A DNA stretch of 6,367 nucleotides from JAIEPT01 sp038217425 (GCA_038217425.1 JBBQPM010000291.1:1-6367), one strand, 5' to 3'. Counted from the stretch's first letter, positions 1 to 5,896 are shown. The notes: generated from the sequence alone by a model not told the origin. Made by a program: numbers and translations.

Positions 1-732
1 CCGGAAATGGCGATGGTGTTGGAGGCGGGCATCAAGGCCCGGCTCAACACGGTCATCTCCGGCGGTACCGGTTGCGGTAAAACGACGCTCCTCAACACGC
101 TGTCGGCCTTCATCCCGCATGACGAACGAGTGGTGACCATCGAGGATGCCGCCGAACTCCAGCTGCAGCAAGATCACGTGGTGCGTCTGGAAACTCGCCC
201 CGCGAACATCGAAGGCAAGGGGGCAGTGACCTGCCGCGATCTGGTGAAGAACGCCCTGCGTATGCGGCCCGAACGCATCATCATCGGCGAATGCCGCGGC
301 GGCGAAACGCTCGACATGCTTCAGGCCATGAACACCGGCCACTCCGGTTCCATGACGACGCTGCACGCCAATACGTGCCGCGACGCTCAGGCCCGTCTCG
401 AAACCATGGTCATGATGTCGGGCATGGAACTCCCGATGAAGGCGATGCGGCAGCAGATCAGCTCCGCGGTCGACATGATCGTGCAGGCGAACCGTCTGCA
501 AGGCGGGCCGCGTAAGGTGACGTCGATCACGGAAGTGCTGGGCATGGAACAGGACGTCATCATCATGCAGGAGATTTTCCGCTACAAGCAGCTGGGCATC
601 GATCAGAACGGCCGGGCGTACGGCCAATTCGAGGCGACCGGCGTGCGGCCGACCTTCGTGCCTCGGCTGGAAGCCGCGGGCATCAAGTTACCGTCGAACC
701 TGTTTCAAGAGCGCGTCTTGTTGCGCGATTAA
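1..732 (+). CDS. tadA: Tad pilus secretion ATPase TadA/CpaF, C-terminal part (5' end outside window)
   Basis: This is the hexameric cytoplasmic ATPase that powers assembly of Flp/Tad pili (type II/IV secretion ATPase family, GspE/VirB11-like). The reading frame is open from base 1, so the gene begins upstream; 243 codons are visible, roughly the C-terminal half of a protein usually above 400 residues. The Walker A motif GGTGCGKT lies at bases 61-84, an acidic stretch TIEDAAELQL near 136-165, the Walker B region RIIIGECRGGE at 274-306, and the His box TTLHANT near 355-375. The Cys in the P-loop (more often Ser) and the Cys in GECRGGE (usually Val or Ile) are small departures that leave the catalytic Lys, Thr and Glu intact. 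The internal ATG at base 7 is not a credible start because it lies just before the P-loop. tadB and tadC follow on the same strand, in the standard Tad order. The family call is secure. Confidence 0.95.
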   Translation, partial: PEMAMVLEAGIKARLNTVISGGTGCGKTTLLNTLSAFIPHDERVVTIEDAAELQLQQDHVVRLETRPANIEGKGAVTCRDLVKNALRMRPERIIIGECRGGETLDMLQAMNTGHSGSMTTLHANTCRDAQARLETMVMMSGMELPMKAMRQQISSAVDMIVQANRLQGGPRKVTSITEVLGMEQDVIIMQEIFRYKQLGIDQNGRAYGQFEATGVRPTFVPRLEAAGIKLPSNLFQERVLLRD

Positions 733-756
733 AAAGTTTTGCTCCGTCGGCTGGCG

Positions 757-823
757 CTTTCCGAGCCGGAAGCGTTAGCGACGATTCCCCTTTCTCCGTC
801 GCTTACGCATTCGGCTCGGAAGG
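757..823. repeat. Imperfect inverted repeat between tadA and tadB
   Basis: The left arm 759-783 (begins TTCCGAGCCG, ends AGCGACG) and the right arm 797-821 (begins CGTCGCT, ends CGGCTCGGAA) are reverse complements over 25 positions with three mismatches. Two further outer pairs (757/823, and 758/822 as G-U) extend the stem, around a 13-base loop. No T-tract follows the right arm, so it is not a normal intrinsic terminator. It ends 15 bases before the tadB Shine-Dalgarno. It could be an mRNA stability or processing hairpin that adjusts TadA versus TadB/TadC levels, or a copy of a dispersed intergenic palindrome. Confidence 0.8.
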
Positions 824-850
824 AATGACTGGCCCCCAAGAGGATTTATC

Positions 851-1807
851 ATGTCTCCCCTCGCAGTTTCCATCCTGGTCTTTGTCGCCGTGCAGGCGGC
901 GATCGGGGCATTGGCGTTCATGCTCGTGGGTCGCTCGGGCAAGATGAACGACCGCCTCGACACGCTCACCGGCAAGAGGAAAAAAGAAGACGAAGCGACG
1001 TCGATTCTCAAGAAGACGGCGCTCGAGAAAGACAAGCAGTCGCTGATCGCGATGTTCACGCCGAACATTCCCAGCCTGCAGAAGGTCATCGTTCAAGCGG
1101 ACGTGCACATCACGCCGGCGACGCTCTTCGGTATCGGCCTGGTGCTGGGTCTGGTCGGCATGGCCGCCAGCGTACTGGCGGGGGTCAAGATTTACTTCGC
1201 GCCGGGGCTGGGGATCGTCCTCTTCTCGACGCCTTTCATGTGGCTTTACGCCAAACGCGCCTCGCGGCTCAAAAAGTTCGGCAGTCAGCTTTCCGACGCC
1301 ATGGAACTCGTCGCCCGCGCCTTGCGTGCCGGGCATTCGCTCGCCGCCGGCATGCACGTCGTCGCGGAGGAAATGCCCGAACCGATCGCCCAGGAGTTCA
1401 GCCGGGTCTACGAGGAGCAGAACCTCGGCATCCCGATGGAAGATTCGCTGCGAGCCATGGTCGACCGCGTGCCCAACCTCGATTTGCGATTCTTCGTGAC
1501 GTCGGTCATCATCCAGCGCACCACCGGCGGCGATCTGGCGGAAATCCTCGATAAAATCGGCTACATCATCCGCGAACGCTTCCGCATCTACGGACAGGTC
1601 AAGGCCCTCACTGCCGAAGGCCGACTCTCCGGCGTCATTCTCCAGGCGCTGCCGTTCACCCTGTTCCTGCTGATGCTCCACATCAAGTACGACTACGTCG
1701 AGAAGCTGTGGACCACGGAGATGGGCATCAAGGTCAGCATCGGGGCGCTCATTGCCCAGCTTATCGGGGCGTTGGTCATTAAGAAAATCGTCAACATCAA
1801 GGTGTAG
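851..1807 (+). CDS. tadB: Tad pilus inner-membrane platform protein TadB
   Basis: A 318-residue polytopic inner-membrane protein that forms, with TadC, the platform on which the TadA ATPase drives pilin assembly. Hydrophobic segments are visible near residues 5-26, 91-111, 115-133, 258-277 and 295-314. A cytoplasmic type II secretion F (T2SSF/GspF-like) domain spans about 143-270, containing LRAGHSL (157-163), the TTGGDLAEIL segment (224-233) and VKALTAEGRLSG (250-261), a motif typical of TadB. A charged, Lys-rich linker occupies about 30-65. The start at 851 is supported by AGAGGA six bases upstream. It lies 118 bases after tadA, a gap mostly filled by a large hairpin, and 141 bases before tadC. 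The length is normal for TadB. Confidence 0.93.
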   Translation: MSPLAVSILVFVAVQAAIGALAFMLVGRSGKMNDRLDTLTGKRKKEDEATSILKKTALEKDKQSLIAMFTPNIPSLQKVIVQADVHITPATLFGIGLVLGLVGMAASVLAGVKIYFAPGLGIVLFSTPFMWLYAKRASRLKKFGSQLSDAMELVARALRAGHSLAAGMHVVAEEMPEPIAQEFSRVYEEQNLGIPMEDSLRAMVDRVPNLDLRFFVTSVIIQRTTGGDLAEILDKIGYIIRERFRIYGQVKALTAEGRLSGVILQALPFTLFLLMLHIKYDYVEKLWTTEMGIKVSIGALIAQLIGALVIKKIVNIKV

Positions 1808-1948
1808 GCACAAGCACCGGAGCGTCGCGGATTATTTCGAATTTAAGGGGAGTAACGAGTAAAGAACTTGCGGGGAATCTGACGAAATTAACAGTAGAAT
1901 CGTCGATCGCTCCCGCTGCTTTGCTCCTTCTCATGCGAGGATGAAGTC
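1808..1948 (+). other. tadB-tadC intergenic spacer
   Basis: This 141-base spacer is long for a Tad operon. I see no gene, no terminator with a T-tract, and no promoter with acceptable spacing: TAGAAT at 1895-1900 resembles a -10 box, but the only TTG-type -35 (1868-1873) is 21 bases away. A GGGGAG stretch near 1849 is not followed by a usable ORF. The functional ribosome site is GAGGA at 1937-1941, seven bases before the tadC ATG. The 14-mer GAATCGTCGATCGC at 1897-1910 recurs at 4033-4046 inside the cimA promoter. Confidence 0.5.
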
Positions 1949-2908
1949 ATGGCTGGTTTAGTCGATCTGATTCCGATCCTGGTATTTCTCGCGATCGTCA
2001 TGGGCATCTGGGCGGTGCTGTCGATGATCAGCTCGCGCAACAGCAAGGCGGTCGATCGCTTGCAGAAAATGAGCCGGCAGAAAGTTTCGGGGGAAGACAA
2101 CGATCCCTCGTCGCGTCTGACGGGAGAAAAGGAGCACAAGTATCAAGGCCTGATGGACACTGCCAAGGCGATGTCGGCTCCCTTGATGCCGCAAAGCGAA
2201 ACTGAAACCAACGATCTGAAGCTGAAGCTCCTCAACGCCGGCTTTCGCAGCGAAGCGGCACCGATGGTCTTCTCCGGCTTACGCGTCTTTTCGCTGGGCC
2301 TGTTCTTCCTGATCGCCTGCGCCATCGCCCTGCCCGGGCAATCGCTCAGCTTTCGCACGCTGCAGATCGTCGTCTTCTTGACGGGCGTCGGTTTTTACTT
2401 GCCCAGCGTGGTGCTCTGGCATCTGCGCAAGAAACGTCAAGAAGAGATTTTCCTGTCGCTGCCGGACGCCCTGGACCTGTTGGTCGTCTGCGTGGAAAGC
2501 GGTCTGGGTTTGGACGCGGGACTGCGGAAGGTGACGGACGAAATGAGCTCGAGCGCCAAGACGATCTGCGAAGAACTTTCGCTCTGCAACTTCCAGCTGC
2601 AGATGGGCCGGGCGCGGCGCGAAGTGCTGCACGATCTCGGCGTCCGTACCGGAGTGGACGACGTCCGCTCGCTGGCGGCGATTTTGATTCAAGCGGATCG
2701 GTTCGGCTCGAGCATCGCCCAGGCGCTGCGCGTGCAGTCTGATTCCATGCGAACTCGGCGCAAGCAAATCGCCGAGGAGAAGGCGGCCAAGACCGCCGTC
2801 CAATTGTTGATCCCGTTAATCATGTTCATCTTCCCGGGCATCTTTGTCGTGTTGGTCGGCCCCGCCATGATCAACATCGGCGACACCCTCATGAAGATGG
2901 AAAACTAA
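1949..2908 (+). CDS. tadC: Tad pilus inner-membrane platform protein TadC
   Basis: A 319-residue inner-membrane protein, second half of the TadB/TadC platform. There is an N-terminal membrane segment at about 7-27, a polar linker with a Ser/Gln/Lys-rich stretch (29-90), membrane segments at about 108-128 and 136-157, a T2SSF domain at about 168-300, and a last membrane segment at about 285-307. Family features visible are LPDALDLLVVCVESGLGLDAGL (given here as LPDALDLLVV at 171-180 and ESGLGLDAGL at 183-192), QADRFGSSIAQALRVQSD (248-265) and the AEEKAAK signature (275-281). The 1949 start has GAGGA at 1937-1941. The next gene starts 25 bases after the stop, which implies co-transcription. Length and layout are typical. 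Confidence 0.93.
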   Translation: MAGLVDLIPILVFLAIVMGIWAVLSMISSRNSKAVDRLQKMSRQKVSGEDNDPSSRLTGEKEHKYQGLMDTAKAMSAPLMPQSETETNDLKLKLLNAGFRSEAAPMVFSGLRVFSLGLFFLIACAIALPGQSLSFRTLQIVVFLTGVGFYLPSVVLWHLRKKRQEEIFLSLPDALDLLVVCVESGLGLDAGLRKVTDEMSSSAKTICEELSLCNFQLQMGRARREVLHDLGVRTGVDDVRSLAAILIQADRFGSSIAQALRVQSDSMRTRRKQIAEEKAAKTAVQLLIPLIMFIFPGIFVVLVGPAMINIGDTLMKMEN

Positions 2909-2933
2909 AGGACCCATAAAGGAGTAGCAAGCG

Positions 2934-3659
2934 ATGAACGGATTCATACGCACCACGTTGGCCGGCCTCGCCCTTACCGGCGCCTGCAGTCTCTCCGGTT
3001 GTTACGCGTATCGCCAGCACGTCGATCCGTGCTGGCCCGAACGCTACAACCACCAGGCCCGCCAGGCCGTCTGGACCGCCACCGACGGCCAGGCCAACAA
3101 CGGCCACGTGCTCGATCAGACCCTGTGGAACTGGCACTTCGAACCCGGCAGCGACAAGCTCAATCCCGCCGGGCAGGAGAAAATCCAGTACCTCGTCAGG
3201 CGCCGGCCTCACCCGGACCCGAAGGTCTACTTGCAGACGGCGCAGGATGTGCCGGACACGGAAAAAGATTGGGAACTCGCTCCGGCCAAACGCTCGGAGC
3301 TGGATCAAAAACGCATCGGCCAGGTGCAGCGCTACCTGAATAGCCAGATGGGCAACCGCCCCGACGCCCAGGCCTTCCAGGTCGCCATCCACGACGCGCA
3401 TCCGTCCGGCGCCCCGGTCAAAATTTACGTCGGTTACACCGACAACGTCCGCTCCGGCAGCGTGGGCGTCGGCGCCTACGACGTGCTTTACAACAACTAC
3501 CGCGGCACCCTCACCGGCGGCGTGACTGCTACCGGCGGCGGAGCGGGCGGCGGAACGGCGCCCCCCGGCCTAGGTCAGGGCCAGGGCCAAGGTCAAGGCC
3601 AGGGCCAGGGACAAGGCCAATCCGGAGGCGGCGGCGTCGGCGCCCCGCCTACAAATTAA
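2934..3659 (+). CDS. Tad-operon lipoprotein with OmpA-like core and Gly-Gln repeat tail
   Basis: A 241-residue protein with a lipoprotein signal: a hydrophobic stretch at 7-20 and a canonical lipobox LSGC with Cys23; a second possible Cys (TGAC, Cys18) lies just before it. Residues 66-137 resemble an OmpA/MotB-type peptidoglycan-binding fold: WNWHFEPGSDKLNPAGQEKI (66-85), a KVYLQTAQD strand (97-105), then KRSELDQKRIGQVQRYLNSQ (119-138), which matches the place of the family's Arg-containing helix, though the usual motif is degenerate. A Gly-rich linker from about 193 leads to eight Gly-Gln repeats (214-229) and a GGGG/PP tail. Its place after tadC and before the terminator suggests an outer-membrane or cell-wall anchoring role in the Tad apparatus, in the position where other loci carry TadD/TadG-type or OmpA-like accessory proteins. 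The start has AAAGGAG at 2918-2924. Lipoprotein status is well supported; the OmpA-like fold is inference. Confidence 0.8.
   Translation: MNGFIRTTLAGLALTGACSLSGCYAYRQHVDPCWPERYNHQARQAVWTATDGQANNGHVLDQTLWNWHFEPGSDKLNPAGQEKIQYLVRRRPHPDPKVYLQTAQDVPDTEKDWELAPAKRSELDQKRIGQVQRYLNSQMGNRPDAQAFQVAIHDAHPSGAPVKIYVGYTDNVRSGSVGVGAYDVLYNNYRGTLTGGVTATGGGAGGGTAPPGLGQGQGQGQGQGQGQGQSGGGGVGAPPTN
3573..3620 (+). repeat. Hexanucleotide tandem repeat encoding (Gly-Gln)8
   Basis: Eight in-frame copies of GGN-CAR run without interruption, with variation only at the third codon positions. They encode the Gly-Gln tail of the lipoprotein. Third-base variation (GGT/GGC/GGA, CAG/CAA) suggests the tract is selected as protein and is not a very recent expansion, though whole-codon-pair slippage would change its length without breaking the frame. 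Confidence 0.9.
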
Positions 3660-3668
3660 CTCGCAGCC

Positions 3669-3706
3669 GGGCGAGCGAAGGTTCTCTCCCCTTCGCTCGC
3701 CCTTTT
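3669..3706 (+). terminator. Intrinsic terminator of the tad operon
   Basis: GGGCGAGCGAAGG (3669-3681) pairs perfectly over 13 bp with CCTTCGCTCGCCC (3690-3702) around an 8-base loop, followed directly by TTTT and a C-rich stretch. It begins nine bases after the lipoprotein stop codon and is the natural end of the tad transcript. The short T-tract allows some read-through into the small gene at 3738. Confidence 0.87.
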
Positions 3707-3737
3707 CCCCTCATGACGTCGCACCGAGGTTTCCCCC

Positions 3738-3917
3738 ATGTCTCGCACAACACTACTTACTGCAATCCTCTTCGCGCTCGTTTTCGGGCTCTTCTTCGCC
3801 GACGCCGACAGCGCGCACGCTGGCACGTTCCAGCAAGTCGTCATGAACCGCACCCGGCTCATTCAGTTCTCGTTCCTCTTCGTCGGCCTGGGCATCTTCA
3901 TCATGTATAAGAAGTAG
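3738..3917 (+). CDS. Small exported or membrane protein of unknown function (59 aa)
   Basis: I do not recognise a family. The 59 residues begin with a typical signal sequence: MSRTT, a hydrophobic core LLTAILFALVFGLFF (6-20), then a possible cleavage site SAHA-G (after residue 28). The mature part would be about 31 residues: a polar start (GTFQQVVMNRTR), a hydrophobic segment IQFSFLFVGLGIFIMY (42-57) and a Lys-Lys end. It is therefore either a cleaved single-span peptide or a two-span membrane hairpin. The start is supported by GAGG at 3726-3729, eight bases before the ATG. It sits 31 bases after the tad terminator with no room for an obvious promoter in between, so it may depend on read-through or on a promoter within the lipoprotein gene. 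A tad-linked role is possible but unproven. Confidence 0.72.
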   Translation: MSRTTLLTAILFALVFGLFFADADSAHAGTFQQVVMNRTRLIQFSFLFVGLGIFIMYKK

Positions 3918-3924
3918 CCCTTTC

Positions 3925-4016
3925 AAGCCCGACGGGTGAGGTACTCCGAACCCTCGGGATTCAGCGGGCGCGTGCGTTTGATCCCAGGGGCTCGGAGTAC
4001 CTCGCCCGCTGGGCTT
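3925..4016. repeat. Large near-perfect palindrome between the tad region and cimA
   Basis: The outer arms 3925-3949 (starts AAGCCCG, ends GTACTCCGA) and 3992-4016 (starts TCGGAGTAC, ends TGGGCTT) pair over 25 positions with one mismatch and two G-U pairs. Inside them 3951-3960 and 3981-3990 pair in 9 of 10 positions, leaving a 20-base loop. No T-tract follows on either side, so a simple terminator is unlikely. The hairpin begins eight bases after the stop of the 59-aa gene and ends 12 bases before the cimA -35 box. It may insulate the two units, or be a REP-like or MITE-like dispersed element. Confidence 0.82.
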
Positions 4017-4027
4017 GCCGCCTCGGT

Positions 4028-4056
4028 TTGACGAATCGTCGATCGCCTTCTACATT
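4028..4056 (+). promoter_or_regulatory. Sigma70-type promoter of the cimA leader
   Basis: TTGACG (4028-4033, 5 of 6 consensus) and TACATT (4051-4056, 4 of 6) are separated by exactly 17 bases. The expected start of transcription, about seven bases after the -10 box, is A4063, which is also the A of the leader-ORF ATG. The palindrome GACGA-A-TCGTC (4030-4040) overlaps the -35 box and could be an operator. Confidence 0.7.
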
Positions 4057-4062
4057 ATCTTC

Positions 4063-4134
4063 ATGCGTGCCATGTCACTCCCTCTGCCGATCCTCATTCG
4101 CACTGCGCAGGGAGTGCGCGTCTTACTTCGCTAA
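4063..4134 (+). CDS. Branched-chain amino acid leader peptide of cimA (23 aa)
   Basis: A short ORF that starts MRAMSLPLPILI and ends VRVLLR before TAA. Nine of 23 residues are Leu, Ile or Val, with an Ile-Leu-Ile run (codons 10-12) and a Val-Arg-Val-Leu-Leu run (18-22) that includes TTA, a rare codon in GC-rich DNA. This is the composition expected of a leader peptide that senses charged branched-chain tRNAs, and the gene downstream makes an isoleucine precursor. There is no Shine-Dalgarno; the ATG coincides with the predicted +1, so translation would be leaderless. An alternative start is ATG 4072. Translation of so short an ORF cannot be proven from sequence; the arrangement with the hairpins that follow is the main support. 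Confidence 0.72.
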   Translation: MRAMSLPLPILIRTAQGVRVLLR

Positions 4135-4193
4135 CCGGGGCCCGCAGACGATTCGTGCCGATCCAGCCCTGGATTTCTTCCAGGGCTTTTTCG
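4135..4193 (+). promoter_or_regulatory. Transcription attenuator (antiterminator arm plus intrinsic terminator) of cimA
   Basis: The terminator hairpin is AGCCCTGGA (4165-4173), loop TTTCT, TCCAGGGCT (4179-4187), a perfect 9-bp stem running into TTTTT (4187-4191). Its 5' arm can instead pair with CCGGGGC (4135-4141), which lies immediately after the leader stop, over 7 bp (GCCCTGG at 4166-4172, one G-U). A ribosome that finishes the leader would cover 4135-4141 and let the terminator form. A ribosome stalled at earlier Leu/Ile/Val codons would leave it free to make the antiterminator. A further hairpin inside the leader ORF (CACTCCCT 4076-4083 with AGGGAGTG 4109-4116) could be the pause structure. 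The terminator itself is certain in form; the switching mechanism is inferred. Confidence 0.75.
4165..4191 (+). terminator. Intrinsic terminator in the cimA leader
   Basis: A perfect 9-bp stem with a 5-base loop and an adjoining run of five T residues, ending 22 bases before the cimA ATG. A strong terminator just upstream of a start codon only makes sense as a regulated attenuator, and it argues against extending the cimA reading frame upstream through this DNA. Confidence 0.88.
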
Positions 4194-4213
4194 TTTCCCA
4201 CTCGAGACATGCC

Positions 4214-5848
4214 ATGAAACGCATCCAAATCTACGACACCACGCTGCGCGACGGCAGCCAGGGCGAAGGCGTCAATTTCTCCCTCCAGGACAAACTGCTG
4301 ATCACCAAGAAGCTCGACGAACTCGGCATCGACTACATCGAAGGGGGCTATCCCCTCTCCAATCCCAAGGACGCCGAGTATTTTCAGGAAGTCCGCAAGC
4401 TCGCGCTCAAACACGCGAAGATCGCGGCGTTCGGCATGACGCGCCGTAAGAACTGCGCGCCCGAGGAAGACACGTGCCTCAAGGCGCTGCTCGATTCACA
4501 AGCGCCGGTCATCACCATCGTCGGCAAGACGTGGGATCTGCACGTCCGCGAGGTGCTGGGGACGACGCTCGAGGAAAATCTGGCGATGATCCGCGATTCC
4601 ATCGCCTACTGTAAAAGCCAGGGCCGAGAGGTCATCTACGACGCCGAGCACTGCTTCGACGGCGGCAAGCACAATCCGGAATACGCCCTGCAAACGCTGC
4701 GCGCCGCCTGGGAAGCCGGTGCGAGCACCGTCGTGTTATGCGACACCAACGGCGGGACGCAGTTCGAGGAAATCGCCGCGTTTGTTCAGCGCGTGCGTCA
4801 GGCAATGCCTAGCGCCTCGCTCGGCATCCATTGCCACAACGACTGCGAACAGGCGGTCGCCAATTCGCTCATCGCCGTTAACCACGGTTGCATCCAGGTG
4901 CAAGGCACGATCAACGGCATCGGCGAGCGCTGCGGCAATGCCGACCTCATCAGCGTGATTTCCAATCTCGCCCTCAAACGTGCGTACGACGTGCTCCAGC
5001 CGGCGAGCTTGCAACATCTCACGACCGTCTCGCGATTCGTCTACGAATTGGCCAACATGAACTTCCGCAACGGCCAACCGTTCGTCGGCTCCAGCGCCTT
5101 CGCACACAAAGGCGGCATGCACGCCCACGGCGTCGCCAAGGTCTCCGCCAGCTACGAACACATGAACCCCGAACTCGTCGGCAACCAACGCCGCATCCTC
5201 ATCAGTGAACTTTCAGGACAATCGAACATCCTCGCCAAGACCGCGAAGTACTCCCTGGCCAACGACCGCAACCTCCTGATCACGCTCCGCAATCAGGTCG
5301 AGACGCGCGAGAATGAAGGCTACGAATACGAGGCAGCCGAGGCGTCCTTCGATCTCCTCGTCAAACAGGTCATGGGGCTCTATGTGCCCAAGTTCGATCG
5401 GCTCGGCTACCACGTCAGCATCGAGTCCGACGTCGATGGCCGAATCTGGACGGAGGGAACGGTCAAGGTGCGCGTGGGTCAAGACGTCGAGCACACGGTG
5501 TCGGAAGGGCACGGCCCCGTCGACGCGCTCAACCAGGCGCTGCGCAAGGCGCTCAAGCGTGCGTATCCCCAACTCGATTCGATGGAACTGGTCGACTATA
5601 AGGTGCGGGTGGTGAACTCGAAGGCAGCGACCGCGGCCCGGGTCCGCGTGGTGATCGAATCGCGCGACGAAACCGACGTCTGGGGAACCGTCGGCGTCAG
5701 CGAAAACCTCATTGAGGCGAGTTGGCTGGCGCTCGTAGATAGCCTCGAATACAAACTGTTCAAGGATGAGGAACGCGCCGGCGAAAACCCATTGACGGCT
5801 ATTCCTCGGGAAGGGCCCCGTAGCGTCACTTCCGATCCGCCGCGATAG
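4214..5848 (+). CDS. cimA: Citramalate synthase (2-isopropylmalate/homocitrate synthase family)
   Basis: A 544-residue enzyme that condenses pyruvate with acetyl-CoA to (R)-citramalate, the entry to the threonine-independent route to isoleucine. The N-terminal HMGL-like TIM barrel (about 4-270) shows DTTLRDGSQ (8-16, with the catalytic Arg12 and metal-binding Asp13), the metal-binding HCHND (206-210), and GIGERCGNADL (235-245). Next come FAHKGGMHAHGV (296-307) and SGQSN (334-338), the CimA-like counterpart of the LeuA LGKHSG region. A LeuA-type regulatory dimer domain (about 385-518) is where isoleucine feedback would act. DGSQ in place of DGEQ, the SGQSN motif and the length favour CimA over LeuA; homocitrate synthase is the main alternative. 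The frame stays open upstream to a TTG at 4028, but that stretch contains the -35 box, a leader ORF and a terminator, and homology starts at 4214. The Shine-Dalgarno is weak (GAGA at 4204-4207). Confidence 0.92.
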   Translation: MKRIQIYDTTLRDGSQGEGVNFSLQDKLLITKKLDELGIDYIEGGYPLSNPKDAEYFQEVRKLALKHAKIAAFGMTRRKNCAPEEDTCLKALLDSQAPVITIVGKTWDLHVREVLGTTLEENLAMIRDSIAYCKSQGREVIYDAEHCFDGGKHNPEYALQTLRAAWEAGASTVVLCDTNGGTQFEEIAAFVQRVRQAMPSASLGIHCHNDCEQAVANSLIAVNHGCIQVQGTINGIGERCGNADLISVISNLALKRAYDVLQPASLQHLTTVSRFVYELANMNFRNGQPFVGSSAFAHKGGMHAHGVAKVSASYEHMNPELVGNQRRILISELSGQSNILAKTAKYSLANDRNLLITLRNQVETRENEGYEYEAAEASFDLLVKQVMGLYVPKFDRLGYHVSIESDVDGRIWTEGTVKVRVGQDVEHTVSEGHGPVDALNQALRKALKRAYPQLDSMELVDYKVRVVNSKAATAARVRVVIESRDETDVWGTVGVSENLIEASWLALVDSLEYKLFKDEERAGENPLTAIPREGPRSVTSDPPR

Positions 5849-5876
5849 ATTCACGTTTCGTGGCGATTCCGCAGGA

Positions 5877-5896
5877 AAAGCCATCCCTGGGGCTTT
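5877..5896. terminator. Weak bidirectional terminator between convergent genes
   Basis: AAAGCC (5877-5882) pairs with GGCTTT (5891-5896) around an 8-base loop. On the + strand it follows cimA by 28 bases but has only TTT after the stem. Read on the minus strand it ends in TTTT and would serve the small convergent gene at 5980-6141. The 83 bases from 5897 to 5979 contain nothing else I can support. Confidence 0.45.

Noticed and set aside
803..1813. A 336-codon minus-strand open frame opposite tadB
   Set aside because: It is a shadow of tadB in GC-rich DNA: Asp/Arg/His-rich low-complexity translation, no domain, and it also spans the intergenic hairpin.
1868..1900. Internal promoter before tadC (TTGCGG ... 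TAGAAT)
   Set aside because: The spacing is 21 bases, too long for a sigma70 promoter, and no other -35 is found at 16-18 bases.
4099..4118. CGCACT/AGTGCG hairpin inside the leader ORF as a separate regulatory structure
   Set aside because: It competes with the longer 8-bp pairing 4076-4083/4109-4116 and I cannot tell which is relevant without covariation data.
4028..4213. A 62-residue N-terminal extension of CimA starting at TTG 4028
   Set aside because: The TTG is the first triplet of the -35 box, the stretch includes an intrinsic terminator and a leader ORF in another frame, and CimA homology begins at MKRIQIYDTTLRDG (4214).
5213..5884. A 223-codon minus-strand open frame opposite cimA
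   Set aside because: It is antisense to the conserved regulatory domain of cimA and has the Arg/Asp/His-rich composition of an opposite-strand shadow.
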